From: Pseudarthrobacter sulfonivorans
GTDB lineage: Bacteria > Actinomycetota > Actinomycetes > Actinomycetales > Micrococcaceae
DNA length: 64,000 bases
Direction of reading: 5' to 3'
Assembly: GCF_014712225.1 (NCBI RefSeq)
Contig: NZ_JACXBW010000013.1
Coordinates: 87,989 to 151,988, forward strand
The notes beneath the pieces were generated by a model. That model did not search any database and was not told the DNA's origin. It saw only the letters and a program-made list of their open reading frames with translations. Shown piece after piece: positions 39,451 to 49,231 of this stretch. Position 1 is the first letter of the stretch. Each line of letters starts with the position of its first letter. The position numbers and the translations under genes are program-made.

Positions 39451-40380
39451 TCAGCCCTGCGAGCGCCACCAGGCCACCGTGGCCGCGGCGGCCTCTGCGA
39501 GGGGTGTTGGGCGCAGGCCCAGGGCGGCCTGGCTTGCTGCGGAGTCCATTATGAAAGGCTTGGCGAACTGGTAGAGGGTTTCGGTGAGCTCCCGGAGGTC
39601 CTTCGAAAAGATGCCCATGGCCCGGAGCACCCAACCCGGAAGGGCTCCCACTTTCGGCGCGGCCGCTCCGCCGGCTTCTGTGAACGCTGTAGCCAGCTGC
39701 CGCTGCGTCACTGCCGGCCCGGTGGGGGCATGCCAGACCCTGTTCCAGAGTGAGGGCGTCAGGGCGGTCCGGATCATCGCCGCCGCCAGGTCCGGCACGT
39801 AGGTGAACGAGTGGGGCTGGTCCGTGCTGCCGATGACCCACAGCTTCTTTCCGGCCACCACGGGTGCAACCATGCGCTCGCCGCCGTGGGAGTTCCGGAC
39901 GTGCGGGCCGAAGAAGTCGCCGGCTACCACGCTCACGGTATTGGCGGGGGAGGCGTCCCTGGCCAGGAGCAGTTCGGTGCGGATCCCGCGTTTGCCGCCC
40001 TGTGCGGTCCGCGGGCCCGCCTCTGTCATGGGGCGTTCCGGCTCGCTGTAGGAGTAGAGGCTTTCGGGGAAGACGACGACGGCGCCCGCCTCGACCGCCG
40101 CGGCCAGCACCGTTTGTTCGGCCCGGGGGAGTTCCGCCCGCCACGCGTCCGCCGTGTAGGAGGAGCCGTGGATGCAGTGGAAGACGGCGCTGGCGCCGGC
40201 GAACGCGTCCCGAACCTGACTGGCGTCCTGGACATCAACGGTCAGCCGCTCCACCAGCGGATGCTCAGGGCCGCTGCCTGAACGGGTGAGAACCCTGACG
40301 CGGTTGCCCTGCCCGGCCAACTGTTCTGCCACCGTCCAGCCGACAGGACCTGCTCCGGTGACGACGTAAAGATCGTTCAT
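39451..40380 (-). CDS. NAD-dependent epimerase/dehydratase (extended/atypical SDR) family protein
   Basis: A 309-residue Rossmann protein. NDLYVVTGAGPVGWTVAEQLAGQG is the dinucleotide-binding loop (GxGxxG), followed by V..LTRSGS, a dinucleotide-specificity region. The usual YxxxK is replaced by SLYSYSEP, so it is probably an atypical SDR (NmrA/epimerase type) rather than a standard oxidoreductase. ATG at 40380 follows GGAGGGG. It is divergent from a TetR regulator; twin operators lie in between, so it is the likely target. Confidence 0.85.
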   Translation of the reverse strand: MNDLYVVTGAGPVGWTVAEQLAGQGNRVRVLTRSGSGPEHPLVERLTVDVQDASQVRDAFAGASAVFHCIHGSSYTADAWRAELPRAEQTVLAAAVEAGAVVVFPESLYSYSEPERPMTEAGPRTAQGGKRGIRTELLLARDASPANTVSVVAGDFFGPHVRNSHGGERMVAPVVAGKKLWVIGSTDQPHSFTYVPDLAAAMIRTALTPSLWNRVWHAPTGPAVTQRQLATAFTEAGGAAAPKVGALPGWVLRAMGIFSKDLRELTETLYQFAKPFIMDSAASQAALGLRPTPLAEAAAATVAWWRSQG

Positions 40381-40409
40381 GACTTCCCCTCCAGGACTTC
40401 CTGCACTTT

Positions 40410-40471
40410 GAGAGCACCGCTCTCCCATAAGAGTGCACCCCCGCCCAGCAAAGGTCAAGAGCGGTGCTCTC
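40410..40471. promoter_or_regulatory. Twin TetR operators between the epimerase and tetR genes
   Basis: GAGAGCACCGCTCTC (40410-40424) is a perfect palindrome with a 3-base centre. AGAGCGGTGCTCTC (40458-40471) is its reverse-complement copy 33 bases on. The second site abuts TTGACA (40477-40482), a consensus -35 for tetR. Both divergent promoters should be covered. Confidence 0.8.
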
Positions 40472-40510
40472 AATTGTTGACACTGCTCTGCTTTGTGTCA
40501 TGCTGGAGCG

Positions 40511-41248
40511 ATGAGCGACGTTGCCGCAAGCGCGGAACCCACCCTGCGCACCCCTCGGGAGCGGGCCCGCGCCCAGACCATCGCGGACATCGTCCGGCTG
40601 GGCCGGGAACACCTGGCAACCCATGGTGCGGCGGCATTGTCGCTCCGTGCCGTGGCGCGGGACCTGGGTGTGGTGTCGTCCGCCATCTACCGCTATGTGG
40701 CCAACCGCGACGAACTCCTCACGCTCCTGCTGGTGGATGCCTACAACGAACTCGGCGATGAAGTGGGCGCAGCCGTGGGCGCCGAGCCCGAGCAGGACTA
40801 CGCAGGGAGGTTCCGGGCGCTGGGCCTGGCCCTCCGGACCTGGGCCCTGCGCGAGCCTGCGCGCTACGGGCTGCTGTTCGGCAGCCCGGTGCCGGGCTAT
40901 CAGGCGCCCGCCGGCCAGACCACAACACCCGGCACGCGGGTGATCTACAGCCTGGTCGGGATCCTCGACGCCGCCTACCGCGCCGGTGAGCTGACGCCGC
41001 CGCCCGCGCGCGCCGCCGTCGTGCCTTCTGCGCTGGCAGCCGACTTCGACGCGATCCGCGCCGGACTCGGGCTGGCCGTGCCTGACAGCCTCCTGGCGAA
41101 CGGAACCCTGGTGTGGACGTCGCTGTTTGGTGCGGTGAGCTTCGAAGTCTTCGGCCAATATGGCGCCGACACGTTCAGTGCCCGCGACGAACTCTTTGCG
41201 CACCATCTCGCCGTCCTGGCGGCGATGGCAGGCTTCACCGGGGGTTGA
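40511..41248 (+). CDS. TetR/AcrR family regulator with WHG-type C-terminal domain
   Basis: A 245-residue TetR regulator. The HTH is at residues about 20-65 (ADIVRLGREHLATHGAAALSLRAVARDLGVVSSAIYRYVANRDELLTLL). The C-terminal domain has the WHG/TetR_C_33 pattern (FRALGLALRTWALREPARYGLLFGSPVPGY). ATG at 40511 follows GGAG; an in-frame TTG six codons upstream is unlikely. It probably represses the divergent epimerase and itself; the inducer is unknown. Confidence 0.9.
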   Translation: MSDVAASAEPTLRTPRERARAQTIADIVRLGREHLATHGAAALSLRAVARDLGVVSSAIYRYVANRDELLTLLLVDAYNELGDEVGAAVGAEPEQDYAGRFRALGLALRTWALREPARYGLLFGSPVPGYQAPAGQTTTPGTRVIYSLVGILDAAYRAGELTPPPARAAVVPSALAADFDAIRAGLGLAVPDSLLANGTLVWTSLFGAVSFEVFGQYGADTFSARDELFAHHLAVLAAMAGFTGG

Positions 41249-41489
41249 GCCGCCCCGGCGTGTCAGGCCACGCGCTTCCGGCGGCGGGTGGAAGTTCGGC
41301 CCGCGGATTTCCGGGGGCGCCCACCGATGACGGCGCCAAAAGCCTGCCCTGCGTGACGCGTTGGGGGAGCCGGGGGAGCAGTCGAGGCCGGCGGAATAGT
41401 AAGCCTACTGCCCTTTCGCTTCGGCGTCCTCCGGGTCTAGCCTGATCAGCAGAAACTCTTTCGCCGCCGCAAGAGCCAGGGAGACCCGC

Positions 41490-43979
41490 ATGGCTGACCG
41501 TATTGCCGATATCTGGGGAAGCCGGACGCCCTATGGCCGCGGCGGGCTGTGGCCGGTCCGGGTGGACCAGGCGCTCGACGGCGGCTTGCAGGAAGCGGAC
41601 ATTGACCGCTGGGTGCAGTCTGCCTGCGTCCTGTGCAGCAACGGCTGCGCCTGCGACATTGCCGTCAAGGACGGTGCCATGGTGGGCATCCGGGGCCGGG
41701 CCGGCGACCTGGTGAACCATGGGCGGCTGGGGCCGAAGGGCCTGTTCGCCAGCTGGCAGGGAGTCTCGCACCAGGACCGCCTCACACGCCCGATGATCCG
41801 CGAGCACGGGCAGCTGGTGGAATGCAGCTGGGACACAGCAATGGGCCGCATTGTTGCGAGAAGCCAGGAACTGCTCCGGACCAAGGGTCCGCTGAGCCAC
41901 GGCTTCTACACCAGCGGCCAACTCTTCCTCGAGGAGTACTACGCCCTGGCCGTGATCGGGAAGGCCGGCATCGGTACCCCGCACATGGACGGCAATACGC
42001 GGCTGTGCACAGCCACGGCGGCGGCTGCGCTGAAGGAGTCCTTCGGCGCCGACGGGCAGCCGGGAGCGTACGAAGACATCGACCACTGCGACGCCATCTT
42101 CCTGTACGGGCACAACATGGCCGAGACGCAGACTGTCCTCTGGTCCAGGGTGCTCGACAGGATCGCCGGCCCGGACCGCCCGAAGATCGTGTGTATGGAT
42201 CCCCGTGACACCGAGGTGGCCAGGTATGCGGACGTTCATCTAGCGCTGAGGCCGGGCACCAACCTGGCGCTGATGCACGCTTTGGTCCGTGAGGTCCTGC
42301 AGAACGGCTGGGAGGATTCGGCTTACCTCAGCGATCACACCCTGGGGCTTGAGGACCTCCGGAAGGCGGTGGAGCCGTGGACTCCGGAGGCCGCGGCCGA
42401 AACCTGCGGTGTGGCGGCCGCGGACATCCGGGAGGCGGCAAGAATCTTCGGAACCTCGGCCCGGGTGCTGTCCACCGTGCTGCAGGGGTTCTACCAGTCT
42501 TCCCAGGCCACGGCCTCCGCCTGCCAGGTCAACAACCTGCACCTGCTGCGCGGCATGCTGGGGCGCCCCGGCTGCGGGTTACTGCAGATGAACGGGCAGC
42601 CCACCGCTCAGAACAACAGGGAATGCGGTGCCGACGGCGACCTGCCGGGCTTCCGGAACTGGGAAAACGAGGACCACATCAACGAGCTGGCGAAGCTCTG
42701 GAACGTTGACCCCGCGATCATTCCGCACTGGGCGCCCCCCACGCACGCGCTGCAGATTTTCCGTTACGCGGAGCAGGGCTCCATCGAATTCCTGTGGGTG
42801 TCGGCCACCAATCCTGCCGTCTCCATGCCGCAGCTGCCCAGGATCCGGGAGATCCTCGCCAGGCCGGAGCTCTTCCTCGTGGTCCAGGACCTGTATCTGA
42901 CGGAAACAGCCCAGGCGGCCGACGTCGTGCTCCCCGCCGCCGGCTGGGGCGAGAAAGCCGGGACGTTCACGAACGCAGACCGCACCGTGCACCTTTCGGA
43001 CAAGGCCGTGGAACCTCCGGGCGAAGCCCGCCCGGATCTGGATATTTTCCTCGATTACTCCCGCCGGATGGACTTCAGCACGCAGGACGGTGCACCCCTG
43101 CTGCCATGGACCGGGCCCGAGGAAGCGTTCGAAGCCTGGAAGGAATGTTCCCGGGGCCGGCCCTGCGACTACTCAGGCATCAGCTACGAAAAGCTCCGGG
43201 GCGGGAGCGGCATTCCCTGGCCGTGCAACGACGACTATCCCGATGGCCGGGTCCGGCTCTACAACGACGGCGTGTTCCCCACGGACCCTGGATACTGCGA
43301 AAGCTACGGCCACGACCTCCTCACCGGCGCATCCATTCCTCCGACGGAATATAAGGCTGCGGCTCCTGCCGGCCGGGCCTTCCTGCGCAGCGCGGAGTAC
43401 ACCCCGCCCCACGAGGAGCCGGACCAGGAATTTCCCCTCCGCTACTCCACGGGGCGCACCGCCTACCACTTCCACACGCGCACTAAGACAGGCCGTTCCA
43501 AACCGCTGACGGCGGCCGCGCCGAAGGCCTGGGTTGAAATGGCGCCGGCCGATTGCGAAGAGTTGGGAATCTCCGAGGGTGATCTGGTGAGGGTTTCGTC
43601 CCGGCGGGGCAGCATCGAGGTCCCTGTCCGCGTCAGCGGCATCCGGCCGGGCAGCGTCTTCGCGCCCTTCCACTACGGCTACTGGGATGCCGGCGGCGTT
43701 CCGGGGGAGCACCCCACTGCCGCCAACGAACTCACCCTTACCGAGTGGGACCCGGTGTCCAAGCAGCCGGTGTTCAAGAATGCAGCGGTCAGGGTGGAAC
43801 GGATCGGAGGTGCCACCGGGCCCGCTCCGGCACCGACCACGACGGCGTCCCGCCCTGCCGGGGCAACCAACGTTCCAGCCACGAGGGGTGGTCCGGACGC
43901 TGAAGCATCTGAGCTCCTGGCGGCCGCCGCTCCGCCGCAGTTTCCAGGCGCCGTAAACTCCGCCGGAGGCCGGTCATGA
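41490..43979 (+). CDS. Molybdopterin-dependent oxidoreductase (nitrate reductase/formate dehydrogenase-like, DMSO reductase family)
   Basis: An 829-residue Mo-bisPGD protein. The N-terminal Fe-S motif has Cys46, Cys49, Cys53 (CVLCSNGC) and an extra Cys55. The position of the fourth ligand is Gly81 (GRLGPKG, where NarB/NapA-type enzymes have GRLCxKG). The likely Mo-ligating Cys is 173 in NTRLCTATAAA, in NapA/NasA style. C-terminal molydop-binding domain: about 645-765. The final 65 residues are low-complexity Pro/Ala. There is no Tat signal, so it is cytoplasmic. Substrate and electron partner are unknown. AGGGAG precedes the ATG. It overlaps the next gene by 4 bases. Confidence 0.88.
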   Translation: MADRIADIWGSRTPYGRGGLWPVRVDQALDGGLQEADIDRWVQSACVLCSNGCACDIAVKDGAMVGIRGRAGDLVNHGRLGPKGLFASWQGVSHQDRLTRPMIREHGQLVECSWDTAMGRIVARSQELLRTKGPLSHGFYTSGQLFLEEYYALAVIGKAGIGTPHMDGNTRLCTATAAAALKESFGADGQPGAYEDIDHCDAIFLYGHNMAETQTVLWSRVLDRIAGPDRPKIVCMDPRDTEVARYADVHLALRPGTNLALMHALVREVLQNGWEDSAYLSDHTLGLEDLRKAVEPWTPEAAAETCGVAAADIREAARIFGTSARVLSTVLQGFYQSSQATASACQVNNLHLLRGMLGRPGCGLLQMNGQPTAQNNRECGADGDLPGFRNWENEDHINELAKLWNVDPAIIPHWAPPTHALQIFRYAEQGSIEFLWVSATNPAVSMPQLPRIREILARPELFLVVQDLYLTETAQAADVVLPAAGWGEKAGTFTNADRTVHLSDKAVEPPGEARPDLDIFLDYSRRMDFSTQDGAPLLPWTGPEEAFEAWKECSRGRPCDYSGISYEKLRGGSGIPWPCNDDYPDGRVRLYNDGVFPTDPGYCESYGHDLLTGASIPPTEYKAAAPAGRAFLRSAEYTPPHEEPDQEFPLRYSTGRTAYHFHTRTKTGRSKPLTAAAPKAWVEMAPADCEELGISEGDLVRVSSRRGSIEVPVRVSGIRPGSVFAPFHYGYWDAGGVPGEHPTAANELTLTEWDPVSKQPVFKNAAVRVERIGGATGPAPAPTTTASRPAGATNVPATRGGPDAEASELLAAAAPPQFPGAVNSAGGRS

Positions 43980-44440
43980 ACCTCAAGATCTACCTGGGCA
44001 TGCTCCGCAGGACTGAAGTGACGCTGGCAGAATCGTTCGTCGAAGTTGCGGAAGGTCACGGCGAGGAGCCCGACGTGTACTTCCTCTGCCTCACCCTGGC
44101 GCGGCAGTGCCTGACCCACCAGGAGAAGCTGGAGGCCGTCGTCGGACGCTACGGAGAGGAAGCCTCGGACAGCGAGCCGGAGCGCCTCCATGCGGCTGGC
44201 CTCTCCCAAACCCGAAGCGGGCCGGTAGGCCTGCTGCGTGACCTCCAGGACCTGTACCTCCTGGCCAGCTTTGTGGACATCACCTGGACCATGGTCAAGC
44301 AGGCCGCCTCCGCCCTCCGCGACGAAGAGCTGCTCGCCGTGGTGGCGGAGTGCGATTCGCAGACCTCAACCCAGCTGAAGTGGCTGCAGACGAGAATGAA
44401 GCAGGCAGCTCCACAGGCGCTCGTGGCCGCCGGCGAATGA
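43976..44440 (+). CDS. Hypothetical all-helical protein coupled to the molybdopterin oxidoreductase
   Basis: A 154-residue protein with no recognised domain. It is Cys-poor, soluble and almost entirely helical by pattern: an N-terminal amphipathic helix MLRRTEVTLAESFVEVAEGH, then CLTLARQCLTHQEKLEAVV, LLRDLQDLYLLASFVDITW and a Gln/Lys-rich last helix. The helices carry spaced Glu/His (E14, E18, H27-type, HQEKLE), reminiscent of ferritin-like four-helix bundles, but a metal site is not demonstrated. ATGA overlap with the oxidoreductase indicates coupled expression and probably a shared complex or maturation role. Confidence 0.75.
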   Translation: MNLKIYLGMLRRTEVTLAESFVEVAEGHGEEPDVYFLCLTLARQCLTHQEKLEAVVGRYGEEASDSEPERLHAAGLSQTRSGPVGLLRDLQDLYLLASFVDITWTMVKQAASALRDEELLAVVAECDSQTSTQLKWLQTRMKQAAPQALVAAGE

Positions 44441-44541
44441 GCGGCTGCGGGTTGCAGCCACCCCTGTCTAGCCGGGCCCGTGCTGGGTAAAATCCAAAGT
44501 GCGCCCGCATGGACGCGGAACCTCGAGGAAGAGATGCCACC

Positions 44542-44826
44542 ATGAGCGAAAATCATGACTCCGCAGCTGCAGACCAGGCCCGAAAAGCCAGCACGGCTCC
44601 GGGCCTGGAGGGTGAAGGCGGCCAGTACGTGGAAGGCGACTACGGTGACGCCGGCGTGGTGGGCGGCGTGGACGAGCCGCAGCCCGAAGGGGGCGACTAT
44701 CCGGAGGGCGACTACGGCGACGCCGGAACGGCCGGAGCCGCCCGTGAAGAGGACGCCATCCGCGAAGGACTGACGGACGGCCAGGTCAACACCACCGACG
44801 AAGAGCGCGGTCCCCTGCATGGGTGA
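44542..44826 (+). CDS. Small acidic protein with EGDYGDAG repeats, function unknown
   Basis: A 94-residue, strongly acidic protein (calculated by eye: many Asp/Glu, few Lys/Arg). Two near-identical units, YVEGDYGDAGVVGG and YPEGDYGDAGTAGA, are spaced 22 residues apart. There is no signal peptide or membrane segment, so it is probably cytoplasmic and disordered. ATG at 44542 has GAGGAAGAG about ten bases upstream; in-frame start at 44509 is possible. A TAAAAT -10-like box lies about 50 bases upstream. Similar short proteins are common in Arthrobacter-type genomes but carry no function. Confidence 0.65.
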   Translation: MSENHDSAAADQARKASTAPGLEGEGGQYVEGDYGDAGVVGGVDEPQPEGGDYPEGDYGDAGTAGAAREEDAIREGLTDGQVNTTDEERGPLHG

Positions 44827-44951
44827 TCCCACCACGGGCAGCCGCGCTACCGTTCTCCGAGAGCGAAACTAAAGGAGTCGCCGTCGGACCCGCCCCAAAA
44901 AGCCCGGAATGACGGGGAGCCGGGCGATCTCCACACGGCACAAAATCCAAA

Positions 44952-45025
44952 GTTGAGCGCACTGCGCTCAACTTTGCATTGACATCGTTTGCGAGCTGAG
45001 TAAAGTTGAGTGCAGAACGCTCAAT
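44952..45025 (+). promoter_or_regulatory. dnaK operon promoter with two HAIR (HspR-binding) elements
   Basis: HAIR1: GTTGAGC (44952-44958), 7 bases, GCTCAAC (44966-44972). HAIR2: GTTGAGT (45005-45011), 7 bases, GCTCAAT (45019-45025). Both fit the CTTGAGT-N7-ACTCAAG consensus. Between and into them lie TTGACA (44979-44984), a 16-base spacer and TAAAGT (45001-45006), a good promoter. HspR, encoded last in the operon, would block the promoter until heat shock. Confidence 0.92.
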
Positions 45026-45067
45026 GAGGGGCGCCAGCAAGTTTCCAAGAAAAGAAGGAAGCAACAC

Positions 45068-46948
<1,881 letters not shown>

Positions 46949-46950
46949 CC

Positions 46951-47637
46951 ATGCCGCACCACGGTAACGAGGAAGAGCACAACTCATCCGCAGACCAGGG
47001 CAACGGCCACCAGGAGCCGGTCATCCGGGACAACCGCAAGGTTGACCCGGTGACCGGGGAGGCCAGGCACCCGGAGGGCGAGCAGCACGCTGCGGCCCCG
47101 GCGGGTTCTGACTCCGCGGCCGACGCTGTTGACTCCGACGGCGACGCCCTTGCCCAGGCCGAGGAGATCCTTAACGGCATCGAGGTGCCGGCTGAGGAAT
47201 CCGTGGCCCAGGGTGCAGGACACGCGGAAGCTGCCGAGCTGAAGAACGACCTGCTCCGCCTCCAGGCTGAGTACGTCAACTACCGCAAGCGCGTTGAGCG
47301 CGACCGGGCCGTGGCAGGGGAGATGGCCGTCATCGGCGTCCTGAACTCCCTGCTGCCGGTCCTGGACGACATCGACGCCGCCCGCCAGCACGGTGACCTC
47401 GCGGACGGTCCGTTCGCGGCCATCGCCACCAAGCTGGAGACCGCGCTGAAGACGTACGGCCTGGTTCGCATCGCCGAGACCGGCGTGGAGTTCGATCCGA
47501 ACATCCACGAGGCCCTGATCCAGCAGTCGGGCGAGGACATCGAGGTTGACACCGTCAGCCAGGTGCTCCGCTCCGGCTACCGGTCAGGCGACCGGGTCCT
47601 CCGTGCAGCACAGGTTATCGTCGCGGTTCCTGCGTAG
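46951..47637 (+). CDS. grpE: Nucleotide exchange factor GrpE
   Basis: A 228-residue GrpE with a long, disordered acidic N-terminus (about 1-85), a coiled-coil helix (ELKNDLLRLQAEYVNYRKRVERDR, about 95-120) and the C-terminal beta domain (TGVEFDPNIHEALIQQ; VSQVLRSGYRSGDRVLRAAQVIVA). It releases ADP from DnaK. It starts 2 bases after the dnaK stop. Confidence 0.97.
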   Translation: MPHHGNEEEHNSSADQGNGHQEPVIRDNRKVDPVTGEARHPEGEQHAAAPAGSDSAADAVDSDGDALAQAEEILNGIEVPAEESVAQGAGHAEAAELKNDLLRLQAEYVNYRKRVERDRAVAGEMAVIGVLNSLLPVLDDIDAARQHGDLADGPFAAIATKLETALKTYGLVRIAETGVEFDPNIHEALIQQSGEDIEVDTVSQVLRSGYRSGDRVLRAAQVIVAVPA

Positions 47638-47649
47638 CATTACCCACAT

Positions 47650-47706
47650 CGAGATGGCAGTTCGCGGCAGTGATTCGCAAGAACATTGCCGTGAACTGCC
47701 ATCTCG
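47650..47706. repeat. Large intra-operon hairpin between grpE and dnaJ
   Basis: CGAGATGGCAGTTCGCGGCA (47650-47669) pairs with 47687-47706 at 19 of 20 positions, with a 17-base loop. No T-run follows, and the dnaJ ribosome binding site lies 14 bases beyond. It could moderate read-through, protect or process the mRNA 3' end of dnaK-grpE, or be an inserted extragenic palindrome. Confidence 0.8.
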
Positions 47707-47731
47707 GCTCAGACTTTGAAAGGAAACGCCA

Positions 47732-48703
47732 TTGGCTAGCCAGGATTGGGTGGACAAGGACTTTTACGCGATCCTTGGTATCGCCAAGGACGCTTCCGAC
47801 GCCGACATCAAGAAGGCATACCGGAAACTTGCCCGCCAGCACCACCCGGACACCAACTCGGGAAACGCTGCGTCGGAGAAGAAGTTCAAGGACATCTCCG
47901 AGGCCTATTCGGTGCTCTCCGACCCGGACGAGCGCCAGCAGTACGACGCCATCCGCGCCATGGGCGGCGGCGCCAGGTTTGCGCCGGGCGGCGCCGGGGG
48001 CGGCAACGGTGGCTTCGAGGACATGTTCGGCGGGCTGTTCACCGGGAACGCCGGCCGCCATGCCGGCGGTTTCAGCACCTCCGGCGGCATTCCGCCCGAG
48101 TTCGCGGACCTGTTCGGCGGCGGCTTCGGCGGCCAGACCGGTTTCCAGCGCGGACCGCAGAAGGGCGCGGACCGCACGGCGACCACCAGCATTTCCTTCG
48201 CCGGCTCGATCCGCGGCACCACCATCGGCCTGCGCGAACCCAGCGGCGACGTCATCGACGTCCGGGTTCCGGCGGGTATCAAAGACGGCCAGAAGGTACG
48301 CGTCCGCGGAAAGGGCCAGCCCTCACCTGCCGGAAACGGTGACCTGATGGTGGCCGTTTCGGTCAAACCCCACGAGTTTTACACGCGCGACGGCGACAAC
48401 CTCCGCATCCACGTTCCGGTCACCTTCCCGGAAGCTGCTTTGGGCGCTGACATCGAGGTTCCCACCATCGACGGCGAAAACGTGAAGGTCCGCGTTCCGG
48501 CCGGCACACCCTCGGGCCGCACGCTCAGGGTGAAGGGCCGTGGCGTGAAAACGTCCAAGGCGACCGGCGACCTTCTGGTCACCATCGACGTCGCGGTTCC
48601 CAAAAACCTGAACAAAGAGGCTGAGGCGGCCGTGAAGGCCTTCGCCGAAGCAACTTCCGACGCCGATGTCCGGCAGGGCCTGGCCGCCAAGGCCCGGCTG
48701 TAA
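47732..48703 (+). CDS. dnaJ: DnaJ-family co-chaperone lacking the zinc finger (DnaJ/CbpA-like)
   Basis: A 323-residue J-protein: J domain at about 8-75 with HPD (HHPDTN), a Gly/Phe-rich region (about 80-150), and a C-terminal peptide-binding domain (about 160-300, IDVRVPAGIKDGQKVRVRGKG; NLRIHVPVTFPEAALGADIEVPT). There is not one Cys in the protein, so the CXXCXGXG zinc finger is absent (type B/CbpA). It stimulates DnaK ATPase. TTG start with AAAGGAAA upstream. Confidence 0.95.
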   Translation: MASQDWVDKDFYAILGIAKDASDADIKKAYRKLARQHHPDTNSGNAASEKKFKDISEAYSVLSDPDERQQYDAIRAMGGGARFAPGGAGGGNGGFEDMFGGLFTGNAGRHAGGFSTSGGIPPEFADLFGGGFGGQTGFQRGPQKGADRTATTSISFAGSIRGTTIGLREPSGDVIDVRVPAGIKDGQKVRVRGKGQPSPAGNGDLMVAVSVKPHEFYTRDGDNLRIHVPVTFPEAALGADIEVPTIDGENVKVRVPAGTPSGRTLRVKGRGVKTSKATGDLLVTIDVAVPKNLNKEAEAAVKAFAEATSDADVRQGLAAKARL

Positions 48704-48718
48704 GCAGCGGAGCAGACC

Positions 48719-49144
48719 GTGAACATTAGTGCTGACCAGCCGATCTTCGTGATCTCGGTGGCGGCCGAACTGGCGGATATGCACCCGCAGACGCTCCGGC
48801 AGTACGACCGGCTGGGCCTTGTTTCGCCCAGCCGGGCACCGGGGAAGTCCCGCCGCTACTCGCAGCGGGACGTCAACATGCTGCGTGAGGTTCAGCGGCT
48901 TTCCCACGAAGGCGTCTCCCTGGAGGGCATCAAAAGGATCCTCGAACTTGAGAACCAGGTGGCTGCACTCCAGCGCAAGGTGAGCGAGCTGACCGAGGAG
49001 GTGGCCCGCCGTCGTGATCCGCTGGACTCCAGGATTTTTGCCGCCGGCGCGGCGGGCGATGTGGTGAGCCTGGCACGCGGCCAGCGTCCCCGCGCGCGCT
49101 CGCAGGCCGTTGTGGTCTGGCGGCCCAGGGCCCTGGGCAAGTAA
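48719..49144 (+). CDS. hspR: Heat-shock repressor HspR (MerR family)
   Basis: A 141-residue MerR-type regulator. The HTH and wing are at about 10-78 (FVISVAAELADMHPQTLRQYDRLGLVSPSRAPGKSRRYSQRDV), followed by a coiled-coil (LELENQVAALQRKVSELTEEV). HspR binds HAIR elements upstream of dnaK with DnaK as corepressor; two HAIRs are visible there. GTG start with GGAG upstream, 15 bases after dnaJ. Confidence 0.96.
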   Translation: MNISADQPIFVISVAAELADMHPQTLRQYDRLGLVSPSRAPGKSRRYSQRDVNMLREVQRLSHEGVSLEGIKRILELENQVAALQRKVSELTEEVARRRDPLDSRIFAAGAAGDVVSLARGQRPRARSQAVVVWRPRALGK

Positions 49145-49173
49145 GCAAGCCGGAAACAAGCACCCTGGAACCA

Positions 49174-49196
49174 AGTACTCGGAAAATTAGAGTACT
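49174..49196. promoter_or_regulatory. AGTACTC inverted repeat downstream of hspR
   Basis: AGTACTC (49174-49180) and GAGTACT (49190-49196) are perfect 7-bp arms separated by an AT-rich 9-base centre. It is 30 bases after hspR and 36 bases before the next start. It could be an operator of the following small membrane protein or a weak terminator. Confidence 0.45.
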
Positions 49197-49231
49197 CACT
49201 ACTCGTGACCCGTCCGTCCCCGGTGTCTTCA

